Source: Saprospiraceae bacterium
Lineage (GTDB): Bacteria > Bacteroidota > Bacteroidia > Chitinophagales > Saprospiraceae
Direction of reading: 5' to 3'
Length of the DNA stretch: 22,217 nt
NCBI GenBank assembly: GCA_016787375.1
Contig: JAEUUM010000345.1
Location: 1-22,217 of the forward strand
Positions 7,841 through 16,077 of this stretch are shown one piece after another (the stretch's first letter is position 1; the number at the start of each line of letters is the position of its first letter). The notes beneath the pieces are model-generated. The model ran no database searches. It was given only the letters and a program-made list of their open reading frames with translations, and was not told where the DNA came from. A program made the position numbers and the translations under genes.

Positions 7841-8272
7841 ATGAAAATCTTCTTTGCATTAATTTTATTCACTCTTTTTGCTTCCTGCAAATCACTTCAC
7901 TATACTTCTGATAATTTACCGGAAAAGCAACTGATTATTGGCAGTGAAGGTGGTTTTACGGGCTTTGGAAGCGAATACATACTATGTGAATCCGGCCAAG
8001 TTTTTAAAAGATCTGTAGCTTCTTCTAAGACCGAAGAAATTAAAATTTCAAAAAAATCAAAAGTCAAAAAACTCTTTAAAAATGCCTTTGAACAGCCTTG
8101 GATAAACTCGGAATACCAAAACCCGGGAAATTTTTCAAGTTTTATGATATTCAAAGATAAAAATATACAACACAAATTTATCTGGACTCAAAATGATACT
8201 TTAATCAACCCTTCAGTCAAAAGATTGGTCCAGGAAGCAAAAGAATTATTAAACCAAAATGCTGACAAATGA
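7841..8272 (+). CDS. Small lipoprotein with a GGFTG segment; candidate emfourin-like M4 protease inhibitor
   Basis: This 143-residue protein starts with a short lysine head and hydrophobic segment ending in a lipobox, FASC, with Cys16 as the lipidated residue, so it should be a lipoprotein of the periplasm or outer membrane. After a short linker it has SEGGFTGFGSEY (GGFTG at 37-41), an amphipathic 'KLFKNAFEQ' helix around residues 70-80, a 'NPGNFSSFMIF' strand and a C-terminal helix 'VKRLVQEAKELL'. I do not recognise an established function. The order GGF-x-G, helix, strand, C-terminal helix reminds me of emfourin, the M4 peptidase inhibitor encoded next to protealysin, but this is from memory and not an alignment. 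Its stop codon overlaps the ATG of the M4 protease by four bases (ATGA, 8269-8272), so the two are translationally coupled. Similar small lipoproteins also occur in Bacteroidota away from proteases. Confidence 0.75.
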   Translation: MKIFFALILFTLFASCKSLHYTSDNLPEKQLIIGSEGGFTGFGSEYILCESGQVFKRSVASSKTEEIKISKKSKVKKLFKNAFEQPWINSEYQNPGNFSSFMIFKDKNIQHKFIWTQNDTLINPSVKRLVQEAKELLNQNADK

Positions 8273-11200
8273 AAAATTTTTTATGGTCTCTTGTATTGAT
8301 GTTAATAACATTTACAACTTTCGCCCAACAGACCAAGAAAGTCACAAGAAATCCACTTCTTAAAGTTGATAATAACAATATAGGTGAATTTAAGCAGATT
8401 GTGCCCGGAGTTCCGTCCGCACAGCTTTTTATGGAAGATGAACCTCAATATAACCCTCAGGCAGGATTGCCGATTTTTACAAAATATAAAGACGGACCAA
8501 AAGTAAAACTTCGTTCAGAGGAAGGTCTTCCGGTATGGGTAGAAGGGAAACTTCCTGAAACCCAAAACTTGCCTGCGGGAAGGGAAAAACAAGCTTTTGC
8601 TTACCTACAGTTTATTGCCAGACAGATGCAAATCAGAGAGCCTTTAGTTGAGTTTAATGCGATTGAAAGTCACATTGATGAACAAAATTTGCAACATATT
8701 ACCTTTCAACAAATGATTGCAGGGATTGAAGTGTATGGAGCACAAATTAAAGTTCATCTTAATCCCGAAGGACCTGTTCTGATGAATGGCAGATATTTTC
8801 CTACTCCTGTCATTTCTGACTTTATTCCCAAAGTTTTGGCCGAATCGTCTGTTGAAATTGTAAAAAATGATGTTTCCAGATTGACAAAACTCAAAAACCT
8901 TAATAAACAGGAATTGAGTTTGGTGCAAAATAATGTTCAGGTTAAGCAGCAATTGGTAATTTATCATAAAGACAACAATCCATATTCCGAAAAACTGACA
9001 TGGCATGTCATAATCTATCCAAATATCACCCACAGGTACGAGTATTTTGTTGATGCAATAACTGGTGAAATCATTCATTCATTTGAAAATCTCTGCGGCA
9101 TATATGGCCATAATCACCATAGCAATCTAAATGAAGACCATTGCTTAGACCCGCTTGACGGACCTACAACTGCCAATGCTTTAGACCTAAACAACAAAGC
9201 ACAAGTGTTGAATACCTATCAGGTTGGGAGTAAGTTCTATATGATTGACGCATCAAAATCCATGTTTAACGGTGCTCAATCAGTATTCCCCAATAACCCT
9301 GTGGGTACCATCGTAACGCTTGATGGATTAAATAATAGCCCCAGCAACAATAATTTCTCTTATGTAATCAAATCGTCAAACAATAATAGCTGGAGTGATA
9401 AAGCTTCCGTTTCAGCTCATTTTAATGCTTCAGAATGTTATAAATATTTTCTTTCAACTTTTAACCGCAAGTCAATAGATGGGAAAGGAGGGAATATAGT
9501 TTCTCTGGTAAATATTACAGAAGATGACGGGTCTGGCCTTGATAATGCTTTTTGGAATGGAGAAGCAATGTTTTATGGCAATGGAAACTCTGCTTTCAAA
9601 CCTTTGGCAGGTGGTTTAGATGTAGGTGGTCATGAAATGTCACATGGAGTGGTGCAAAATACAGCAAACCTTGTTTATCAGGGGGAGTCAGGTGCTTTAA
9701 ACGAATCTTACGCTGATGTCTTTGGAGTGCTGATTGACAGAAATGACTGGTTATTAGGGGAGGACATTGTAAAAGCTTCAGCCTTTCCATCAGGTGCCTT
9801 AAGAAGCATGTCAGATCCTCATAATGGAGGGTTGAGTCTCAATGACAACGGCTGGCAACCAAAACATACCGATGAAAAATATAAGGGCACACAGGACAAT
9901 GGCGGTGTCCACATCAATAGTGGAATTCCAAATCATGCATTTTTCTTGTTTGCTTCGAATTCAAATGTTGGCAAGGATAATGCAGAAAAAGTTTATTACA
10001 AGGCACTTACAGATTATTTGGTAAAATCGTCAGTATTTATTGATGCAAGGGCTGCTGTTGTCCAGGCAGCAAAAGATTTATTCGGAAATTCATCACCAAT
10101 TGTAACTGCTGCAGAAAGCGCATTCACCCAAGTTGGTATTGGTGGAGGAGGAAATGCAGGCGGAAGTACTTATCAAAACAACCTTAAACCAAACCCAGGT
10201 AACGACTTTATTGTTGCTACGGATGCTGATCCGGATAAGGTTTATCTGACATATGACAATAATTTCAGTTCAATTGATGTGATCTCTGATATTGATCCCG
10301 CAACCAGGTTCAGTGTCATAGATGATGGAACCGCTATTGTGTATGTTGGGACTGATAAAAAGCTACACGCCATCCAGATAAATTACTCAAATGGCAATGT
10401 AAATGAAGTGGAAATTAACTCAAACCCTATTTGGGGAAATGTAGCAATCTCAAAGGATGGTAGCAGATTGGCTATGGTTACAGATGCAATTAACAACGAA
10501 ATAACTGTTTACGATTATAATTTACAAAAATCGCAAGTATTTCAATTGTATAACCCAACATACTCAGAAGGTGTGCAAACCGGTGATGTACTGTATGCGG
10601 ACGCCCTTGAATGGGACTACAGCGGAAATTATATCATGTACGATGCATATAATGAAATTCAGGATCAGGGTGGTAACAAATTGCATTATTGGGATATTGG
10701 ATTTATGCGAGTTTTTGATAAAAAGAAAAATACATTTGGTGATGGGTTGGTTAGCAAACTTTATAGTGGGCTCCCAGAAAATACAAGTATTGGAAATCCT
10801 ACTTTTTCAAAAAATTCGCCATACATAGTTGCATTTGACTACATAGATGAATTCGAAAATACCAATTACCTTGTAGGAACCAATATTGAAACCGGTGACG
10901 AAGATGCAGTGGTTAATCAAGAAGAATTGTTTGTACCTAACTATTCGAGACTTGATGATTACATAATTTTTAATGCGCCGGGAGATGAAATACACGCAGC
11001 TAAATTAGGTTCAAATAAAATCAGCTATGGTAATTCTGAAACTACCCTCTTTACAGATGCCAAAACCGGATATTGGTTCGGAAATGGAAAAAGAGAGATT
11101 AACATTGCAACCCACGAACAAAACAGCAAATCGGAAGGATGGTCTGTTTATCCAAGTATTGTTAATGGTGAAGTCATGGTCAAAGCTCAAAAGACACATA

Positions 11201-11379
11201 ATAATGGTTTGATCCAAGTGATAAACACCATGGGCAGTCAGATGAAAGTATTCAGTCTGGACGCACTAAATCAAGGGGCAGTTCAAAAAATTGACCTGGG
11301 TGATTTATCTCCGGGAACATACTTCATCCGTGTTCAGTCTGGCCAAAACCTTCAAACTGAAAAAATCATCAAGCAATAA
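8269..11379 (+). CDS. Secreted thermolysin-like M4 metalloprotease with propeller-like insert and T9SS sorting domain
   Basis: This 1036-residue preproprotein has, in order: a signal peptide (residues 1-19, 'LMLITFTTFAQQ'); an FTP/PepSY-type propeptide to about residue 280; an M4 catalytic domain to about 625; a Gly-rich linker; a beta-rich, TolB/WD40-like region at about 645-955; and a C-terminal T9SS type A sorting domain at about 956-1036 ('GWSVYPS', '-LSPGTYFIRVQ-', 'EKIIKQ'). Zinc ligands are visible: HEMSH at 455-459 (H455, H459, catalytic E456) and E479 in GALNESYADVFG, with thermolysin's 24-residue spacing. H548 in GGVHINSG matches the transition-state histidine (H231 of thermolysin). 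'DNAFWNGEAMFYGNG' is another M4 hallmark. It should cross the inner membrane by Sec and the outer membrane by T9SS. It is translationally coupled to the upstream lipoprotein gene and followed by a terminator. Substrates are unknown; the propeller-like label is an inference from repeated beta motifs. Confidence 0.93.
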   Translation: MKNFLWSLVLMLITFTTFAQQTKKVTRNPLLKVDNNNIGEFKQIVPGVPSAQLFMEDEPQYNPQAGLPIFTKYKDGPKVKLRSEEGLPVWVEGKLPETQNLPAGREKQAFAYLQFIARQMQIREPLVEFNAIESHIDEQNLQHITFQQMIAGIEVYGAQIKVHLNPEGPVLMNGRYFPTPVISDFIPKVLAESSVEIVKNDVSRLTKLKNLNKQELSLVQNNVQVKQQLVIYHKDNNPYSEKLTWHVIIYPNITHRYEYFVDAITGEIIHSFENLCGIYGHNHHSNLNEDHCLDPLDGPTTANALDLNNKAQVLNTYQVGSKFYMIDASKSMFNGAQSVFPNNPVGTIVTLDGLNNSPSNNNFSYVIKSSNNNSWSDKASVSAHFNASECYKYFLSTFNRKSIDGKGGNIVSLVNITEDDGSGLDNAFWNGEAMFYGNGNSAFKPLAGGLDVGGHEMSHGVVQNTANLVYQGESGALNESYADVFGVLIDRNDWLLGEDIVKASAFPSGALRSMSDPHNGGLSLNDNGWQPKHTDEKYKGTQDNGGVHINSGIPNHAFFLFASNSNVGKDNAEKVYYKALTDYLVKSSVFIDARAAVVQAAKDLFGNSSPIVTAAESAFTQVGIGGGGNAGGSTYQNNLKPNPGNDFIVATDADPDKVYLTYDNNFSSIDVISDIDPATRFSVIDDGTAIVYVGTDKKLHAIQINYSNGNVNEVEINSNPIWGNVAISKDGSRLAMVTDAINNEITVYDYNLQKSQVFQLYNPTYSEGVQTGDVLYADALEWDYSGNYIMYDAYNEIQDQGGNKLHYWDIGFMRVFDKKKNTFGDGLVSKLYSGLPENTSIGNPTFSKNSPYIVAFDYIDEFENTNYLVGTNIETGDEDAVVNQEELFVPNYSRLDDYIIFNAPGDEIHAAKLGSNKISYGNSETTLFTDAKTGYWFGNGKREINIATHEQNSKSEGWSVYPSIVNGEVMVKAQKTHNNGLIQVINTMGSQMKVFSLDALNQGAVQKIDLGDLSPGTYFIRVQSGQNLQTEKIIKQ

Positions 11380-11401
11380 TTTAACTAAAAAAATATAAAA
11401 T

Positions 11402-11438
11402 GCCCTCCGAGATTCAATACCTTAGAGGGCGTTTTTTT
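11402..11438 (+). terminator. Rho-independent terminator after the M4 protease gene
   Basis: GCCCTC (11402-11407) pairs with GAGGGC (11425-11430) around a 17-base loop and is followed by G and seven T residues. It lies 23 bp after the protease stop. The T run ends only four bases before the ATG of the next gene, so the glycosyltransferase transcript must either read through it or start very close to it. Confidence 0.85.
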
Positions 11439-11442
11439 ATTT

Positions 11443-12465
11443 ATGAAAATTCTGATAATTCGATTTAGCTCCATTGGAGATATTATTTTAACGACGCCTG
11501 TTGTTCGATGTATCAAGAAACAACTTGGAGCAGAAGTTCATTATTTGGTAAAAAAATCATTTGCCAATGTACTTCAGAATAACCCTTATATTGACAAATT
11601 TCATTTTTTTGAGACTTGGGATGACACTTTAATTAAAACTTTAAAAGCAGAGAAATTTGACAAAATAATCGACCTGCATAAAAACATCCGCAGTAAAAGG
11701 GTAATTGTAGCCCTTGACATACCTGCATTAAGTTTCGATAAGTTAAACGTTCAAAAGTGGTTTATGACTGCTCTGAAAATCAACTTCTTACCAAAATTAC
11801 ACCTTGTAGACAGATATTTTAAGGCATTAGAAAAACTTGGCATACAAAATGATGACAAAGGGTTAGATTATTTTGTTGATCCGGAAAATGAATTCAGAGT
11901 TAAATCATATATAAGAGAGGCGGGTCTCATTTCGCAATCAGGCTACATAGCCATGGCCATTGGATCTGCCCAAAGAACAAAAGTACCTCCATTAGAAATT
12001 TACACTAAAATCATTAATCAGCTACAAATACCTGTTGTATTGTTGGGTGGACCGGGAGATTCCTTTTTTGGGAACCAAATAGTGGGAGAATTGCCACAAA
12101 AAACGATCATTAATGTTGCCGGAAATTTCAAATTGGGAGAATCGGTGGCTTTTATCAAAAATGCTCAGTGTTTGATCACTCCGGATACAGGTTTGATGCA
12201 TGCCGGAGCAGCCGTTGGCACACCAATAATAGTGCTGTGGGGAAATACAATTCCTGAATTTGGAATGCACCCTTATTTCGCCGGAAAGAATACAGAAATG
12301 TATTTTAATCAAGAGGTTAAAGACCTGGCCTGCAGACCTTGTAGTAAAATTGGCTACAAACATTGCCCAAAAAAACATTTCAACTGTATGGTTAAGCAAG
12401 ATGTGGTATCAATCATCCGAAATACCGAAATACTTATCAGTCAGAGACAAAAAAACCTCAATTAA
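11443..12465 (+). CDS. Glycosyltransferase family 9 (ADP-heptose:LPS heptosyltransferase type)
   Basis: The protein has 340 residues. The N-terminus MKILIIRFSSIGDIILTTPV is the classic GT9 opening of WaaC/WaaF/WaaQ proteins. The C-terminal donor-binding part shows 'VLLGGPGD', 'INVAGNF-LGESVAFIKNA', and ITPDTGLMHAGAAVGTPIIVLWG, the GT9 nucleotide-sugar motif. A late cysteine cluster ('CRPCSKIGYKHC', then 'FNCM') is common in these proteins. GT9 enzymes add heptose or related sugars to the inner core of lipopolysaccharide on the cytoplasmic face of the inner membrane. The acceptor and exact sugar cannot be told from sequence. No other LPS-core genes are adjacent; the flippase at the start of the window is about 11 kb away. 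The start at 11443 fits the family N-terminus exactly, although it almost abuts the preceding terminator. Confidence 0.9.
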   Translation: MKILIIRFSSIGDIILTTPVVRCIKKQLGAEVHYLVKKSFANVLQNNPYIDKFHFFETWDDTLIKTLKAEKFDKIIDLHKNIRSKRVIVALDIPALSFDKLNVQKWFMTALKINFLPKLHLVDRYFKALEKLGIQNDDKGLDYFVDPENEFRVKSYIREAGLISQSGYIAMAIGSAQRTKVPPLEIYTKIINQLQIPVVLLGGPGDSFFGNQIVGELPQKTIINVAGNFKLGESVAFIKNAQCLITPDTGLMHAGAAVGTPIIVLWGNTIPEFGMHPYFAGKNTEMYFNQEVKDLACRPCSKIGYKHCPKKHFNCMVKQDVVSIIRNTEILISQRQKNLN

Positions 12466-12489
12466 AAATTAATTTACAAATTGAAAAAC

Positions 12490-12497
12490 TATCTTTG
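12490..12497 (+). promoter_or_regulatory. Candidate -7 promoter element (TATCTTTG) for the porP-ompA operon
   Basis: TATCTTTG matches the Bacteroidota -7 consensus TAnnTTTG exactly and lies in the 84-bp gap between the glycosyltransferase and the PorP-family gene, about 52 bases before that gene's ATG. No clear -33 TTTG is found at the expected distance. Confidence 0.45.
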
Positions 12498-12549
12498 CTT
12501 TATAAAAAAACTTTATATTTCGCTTCTTAAATAAATTAAATTCAGCACT

Positions 12550-13572
12550 ATGCGTTTTTTGAAGATAAGTCTCATTATTAACTTCCTGATATTAGGAAAT
12601 ATTCTGTTGGCTCAGGATTTGCATTTTACGCAATATAATATGTCACCATTGACATTAAACCCTGCACTTACAGGTAATTATCTTGGAAGTTACCGAGTTG
12701 GGGGAATATATCGTAATCAATGGGCAAGCATCATACCTGCGTTTTCTACACCTTCATTTTATGTTGACGCACCCATCATAACAGGTTTTAGAAAAAATGA
12801 CTGGATAGGAGTTGGTGTCGTGGTTGTTTCTGACAAAGCAGGTACAGCTAAGTTAGGGAGAACAGCTTTTCTCGGTTCTGTTGCCTATCACCTGGGCTTG
12901 AACAAGAAAGCAACATCTGTTTTGACCTTGGGTCTGCAAGGTGGCAGACAAAACAGGACGGTAAAGCTTCAAGGGGACGGAATCAAACTGATAGATGAGC
13001 TTGAATCTACACTACCGATACAAAGTACTGACAGGAATTTAGGTCAAAACGGATTGGGCTATTTTGATATCAATGGAGGAGTGACGCTTAAATCTAAGTT
13101 GACCAATCAAATGGATATGGTTGTCGGATTTGCTATGAATCATATCAATAAACCAAAATACGCTTTTGATCAGGCTGGTTCGAATGATCAAACCAGATTG
13201 GCTCACAGATTCGTTGGACATGGGGAATTTAATGTTGATCTAAACAAAACTTGGTCTATCAGTCCTTCATTCCTTTACCAGACAATGGCAGGTCAGAGTG
13301 AAATGGCCTTGCAAGGTATGGGTGGATATAAATTGAAAAACACTAAAAACAAAATCAAACTCAATTTTGGATTGGGATATCGTTTAAGGGATGCTGCCGA
13401 AATACTTCTTGGTATGGACTATAACGACATTAAAGTTGGGTTTGCCTGGGATGCCAATACCTCAGGAGTTACGAGTAAATTTAATGGAGGGTATGAAATC
13501 GCCGCTTCTTACATAGGTAAAATTTACAAAAAACCTAAGGTCAACACTGTGATCTTTTGCCCAAGATTCTAA
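12550..13572 (+). CDS. PorP/SprF-family type IX secretion system membrane protein
   Basis: The protein has 340 residues. A signal peptide ends near 'NILLAQDLHF'. The mature N-terminus then shows the family hallmark 'DLHFTQYNMSPLTLNPALTG', with 'GGIYRNQWASI' just after. Alternating beta-strand pattern, many Gly/Asn turns and a C-terminal aromatic residue (final F of 'CPRF') fit an outer-membrane beta-barrel. PorP and SprF are required for T9SS function and for export of particular cargo in Porphyromonas and Flavobacterium (established knowledge); members of this family are frequently multicopy, so this one need not be the core PorP. It is followed after 27 bp by a TPR/OmpA gene, the standard pairing. 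A -7 box at 12490 may drive both. Confidence 0.9.
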   Translation: MRFLKISLIINFLILGNILLAQDLHFTQYNMSPLTLNPALTGNYLGSYRVGGIYRNQWASIIPAFSTPSFYVDAPIITGFRKNDWIGVGVVVVSDKAGTAKLGRTAFLGSVAYHLGLNKKATSVLTLGLQGGRQNRTVKLQGDGIKLIDELESTLPIQSTDRNLGQNGLGYFDINGGVTLKSKLTNQMDMVVGFAMNHINKPKYAFDQAGSNDQTRLAHRFVGHGEFNVDLNKTWSISPSFLYQTMAGQSEMALQGMGGYKLKNTKNKIKLNFGLGYRLRDAAEILLGMDYNDIKVGFAWDANTSGVTSKFNGGYEIAASYIGKIYKKPKVNTVIFCPRF

Positions 13573-13599
13573 TTTTTCTACTAAAACATATTCATAGAA

Positions 13600-15999
13600 A
13601 TGAACAAACATAAACTATTGTTTTTTTGCATAGTCATTTTTGGCCTTCAAACAGCTTGGAGCCAACCGTTGAACCGTTCTACTGCTAAAACTAATATTAC
13701 GTTGGCAGAAGCACGTTTCGATTCGATGGACTATTACAACTCCCTGGACTATTACATGAAATATCAGGAAGACAATAAAAAAGACCTTTCTATCCAGGTT
13801 AAAATAGCAGAGCTTAATTTTATTCTGCGTGATTACAAGAAAGCCGCTACCTGGTATGCAAAAGTTTTCAATAAAGATAAAAAAGGGGAATTTGCTGCTT
13901 CAAGATTCAATTACGCGAAAGCACTCAAAATGGAAGAACAATATGAAGACGCTATTCTTCAATTTTCTGAATTTGCTTCTTCCACAACTGACCCGGTTCT
14001 AAAAAAACTTGCCGAAGTAGAAATTAAAGGCTGTCAGATGGCACCTAAAATGCAACCAAACTCTCGCCTGAAAGTAGAAAATCTAGGTAAAAATGTCAAC
14101 AAGGCTACAACGGAAGCTTCTCCTTTTATAACTCCGGATGGCAATGAGATGTACTATGCATCATTGAATAGTGATTCTGCAATAACCATGGACGGCAAAG
14201 TAAAGGATTACCACCTAAAGATTTATAATTCGAAAAGAGATGGCGACAAATGGGCACCAGGGACACTATTGAGTGATCAGGTGAACCGTGAAGATTTCCA
14301 TACAGGCAATGCGTGTGTGTCAAAGGATGGAAAAAGAATGTACTTCACCCGAGCACTTTTGACCGGCAATATGGTGACAGAAAGTAAAATATATGTTGCA
14401 ACATTGGGTGGTGAAGGCTGGGGAGCCGTTAAAGAAGTTTCCGGGATAAATGGTGATTTTATTTCTAAACACCCCATGACCGGTGAGCTTTTTGGCAAAG
14501 AAGTACTGTTTTTTGTTTCTAACATGCCAGGAGGTATAGGTGGTTTAGACATATATTACGCAAATTACAAATCTGACGATGCCTTTTCTGATCCAGTAAA
14601 TCTTGGTCCTTCAATAAATACTGTTGGTGATGAAATATCACCATTTTATAAAGATGGCAAATTGTACTTTAGTTCTGATGGATACCCTGGTCTAGGCGGT
14701 TTTGACATTTTTTCAAGCACATGGAACGGAACAGGATGGAGTGCCCCTGCTAATATGGGTAAAGGGTTTAACTCAAGTGTAGATGATATGTATTTTACAA
14801 TTGATAAAGATGGTTATAACGGCTTATTTGTTTCAAACCGTCCTGGTGGAAGATCTTTAAAGAGTAAGACTTGTTGCGATGATATTTATTCATCGACTAT
14901 TGAGAAGTTTAAGGCGGCAGTGAACACACTCGTATTTGATGCCTCCAGTGGCAAAGTGGTGCAAGGATATGATGCTCAACTGGTTGAGATGACAGGGGGT
15001 AAAATGGGTGTAACCGAAACAAAAAATTCCGGAAAGACAAATGCAGTCAACTTCCCTTTAGTCTTGGAAAAATCATATGGCATCATCATCAATAAAGCTG
15101 GATATTATCCTGATACTGTGATGGGAATCAATACAGTTGCGCTGTTGAAGGATGAAAATTTTGAACGCAAAATAAACCTCAAACCAAAAGAACCTGAATT
15201 TGAGATTTACAGTACAGAGGAGCCAATTCGATTGAATAATATTTACTATGATTACAACGACGATAAAATTCTACCTTCTGCTGAGGGAGACCTCGGGTTG
15301 GTATTCGATTTGATGAAACAGTATCCTGATATGGTCATAGAACTCTCATCCCACACAGATGCAAGAGGTGATGACGATTACAATATGAAGCTTTCTCAAC
15401 GCCGTGCGAACTCAGCAAAAACCTGGCTGGTTAAGAAAGGAATTGTCGCTGAACGAATCCAGGCAGTTGGATACGGGGAGTCAAAAATCTTGAATAAATG
15501 CCAGAATGACGTTGAATGCACCGATGATGAGCATCGCTTTAATAGAAGAACAGAAGTGAAAATTATCTCAGGTCCAACCTCTATAAAAATTGAAAAGAAA
15601 AGATTAAAAGGTTCAAAAGAAGAGGGTTCCGTTATTGAAAAACCAAAACCAACGCCAAGTCCAACTGGTGCAACTTTGCTAAAATTTGATGCAACCTCAC
15701 ATAATTATGGAGTGATACCTTATAAAGATAAAAGGTCTTTTACCTTTAATTTTACAAACGTCTCAAATGTAGATGTTGAGATAGACCTTTGCAACGCTTG
15801 TGACTGTATGACACTCGACTGGACAAAAGGAATTATTAAACCGGGGGGCAAAGGCAGCATCAAAACTGTTTTAGATACCACTCCCAAGAGTAAAGGAGAA
15901 GATGTAGATGATAATATCAACGTGATACTCCAAAACATGGATCCGGTCAAGAAGACCCCAATTATTTACCAATTAGGATATAAAGCCAAAGTTAAATAA
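13600..15999 (+). CDS. OmpA-family protein with TPR, PD40-type repeats and a C-terminal DUF1573-like domain
   Basis: This 799-residue protein has a signal peptide (to about 'QTAWSQ', residue 22), TPR-like helices at about 30-150, PD40/WD40-type beta-propeller repeats at about 170-430 ('SPFITPDGNEMYYAS', 'SPFYKDGKLYFSSDGYPGLGGFDI'), a carboxypeptidase-regulatory-like beta-sandwich at about 445-530, an OmpA peptidoglycan-binding domain at about 540-655, a Lys/Pro-rich linker, and a DUF1573-like domain from about 693 to 799. In the OmpA domain D587 and R602 (SHTDARG ... LSQRRA) are the residues that contact diaminopimelate in this family. DUF1573-like features are 'FDATSHNYGVIPY', 'NVSNVDVEIDLCNACDCMTLDW' and 'IIKPGGKGSIK'. 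The TPR-PD40-OmpA layout is that of PorE-like partners of PorP/SprF, thought to anchor the complex to peptidoglycan. No lipobox is seen. The DUF1573 extension is unusual. Confidence 0.88.
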   Translation: MNKHKLLFFCIVIFGLQTAWSQPLNRSTAKTNITLAEARFDSMDYYNSLDYYMKYQEDNKKDLSIQVKIAELNFILRDYKKAATWYAKVFNKDKKGEFAASRFNYAKALKMEEQYEDAILQFSEFASSTTDPVLKKLAEVEIKGCQMAPKMQPNSRLKVENLGKNVNKATTEASPFITPDGNEMYYASLNSDSAITMDGKVKDYHLKIYNSKRDGDKWAPGTLLSDQVNREDFHTGNACVSKDGKRMYFTRALLTGNMVTESKIYVATLGGEGWGAVKEVSGINGDFISKHPMTGELFGKEVLFFVSNMPGGIGGLDIYYANYKSDDAFSDPVNLGPSINTVGDEISPFYKDGKLYFSSDGYPGLGGFDIFSSTWNGTGWSAPANMGKGFNSSVDDMYFTIDKDGYNGLFVSNRPGGRSLKSKTCCDDIYSSTIEKFKAAVNTLVFDASSGKVVQGYDAQLVEMTGGKMGVTETKNSGKTNAVNFPLVLEKSYGIIINKAGYYPDTVMGINTVALLKDENFERKINLKPKEPEFEIYSTEEPIRLNNIYYDYNDDKILPSAEGDLGLVFDLMKQYPDMVIELSSHTDARGDDDYNMKLSQRRANSAKTWLVKKGIVAERIQAVGYGESKILNKCQNDVECTDDEHRFNRRTEVKIISGPTSIKIEKKRLKGSKEEGSVIEKPKPTPSPTGATLLKFDATSHNYGVIPYKDKRSFTFNFTNVSNVDVEIDLCNACDCMTLDWTKGIIKPGGKGSIKTVLDTTPKSKGEDVDDNINVILQNMDPVKKTPIIYQLGYKAKVK

Positions 16000-16020
16000 A
16001 CAAAACAAACCTCGAGATCG

Positions 16021-16055
16021 AGCCTGTGAATACTTTTTCACAGGCTTTATTTTTT
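16021..16055 (+). terminator. Rho-independent terminator after the porP-ompA operon
   Basis: A perfect 10-bp stem, AGCCTGTGAA (16021-16030) with TTCACAGGCT (16037-16046), closes a 6-base loop and is followed by a T-rich tail (TTATTTTTT). It lies 21 bp after the OmpA-family stop and 23 bp before the next start codon. Confidence 0.93.
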
Positions 16056-16077
16056 AAATAAATTAGATAACCAACAG

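Noticed and set aside
8644..9078. 144-codon antisense ORF inside the M4 protease gene
   Set aside because: It lacks recognisable domains and lies opposite a clearly coding propeptide region; it is a shadow of the real gene.
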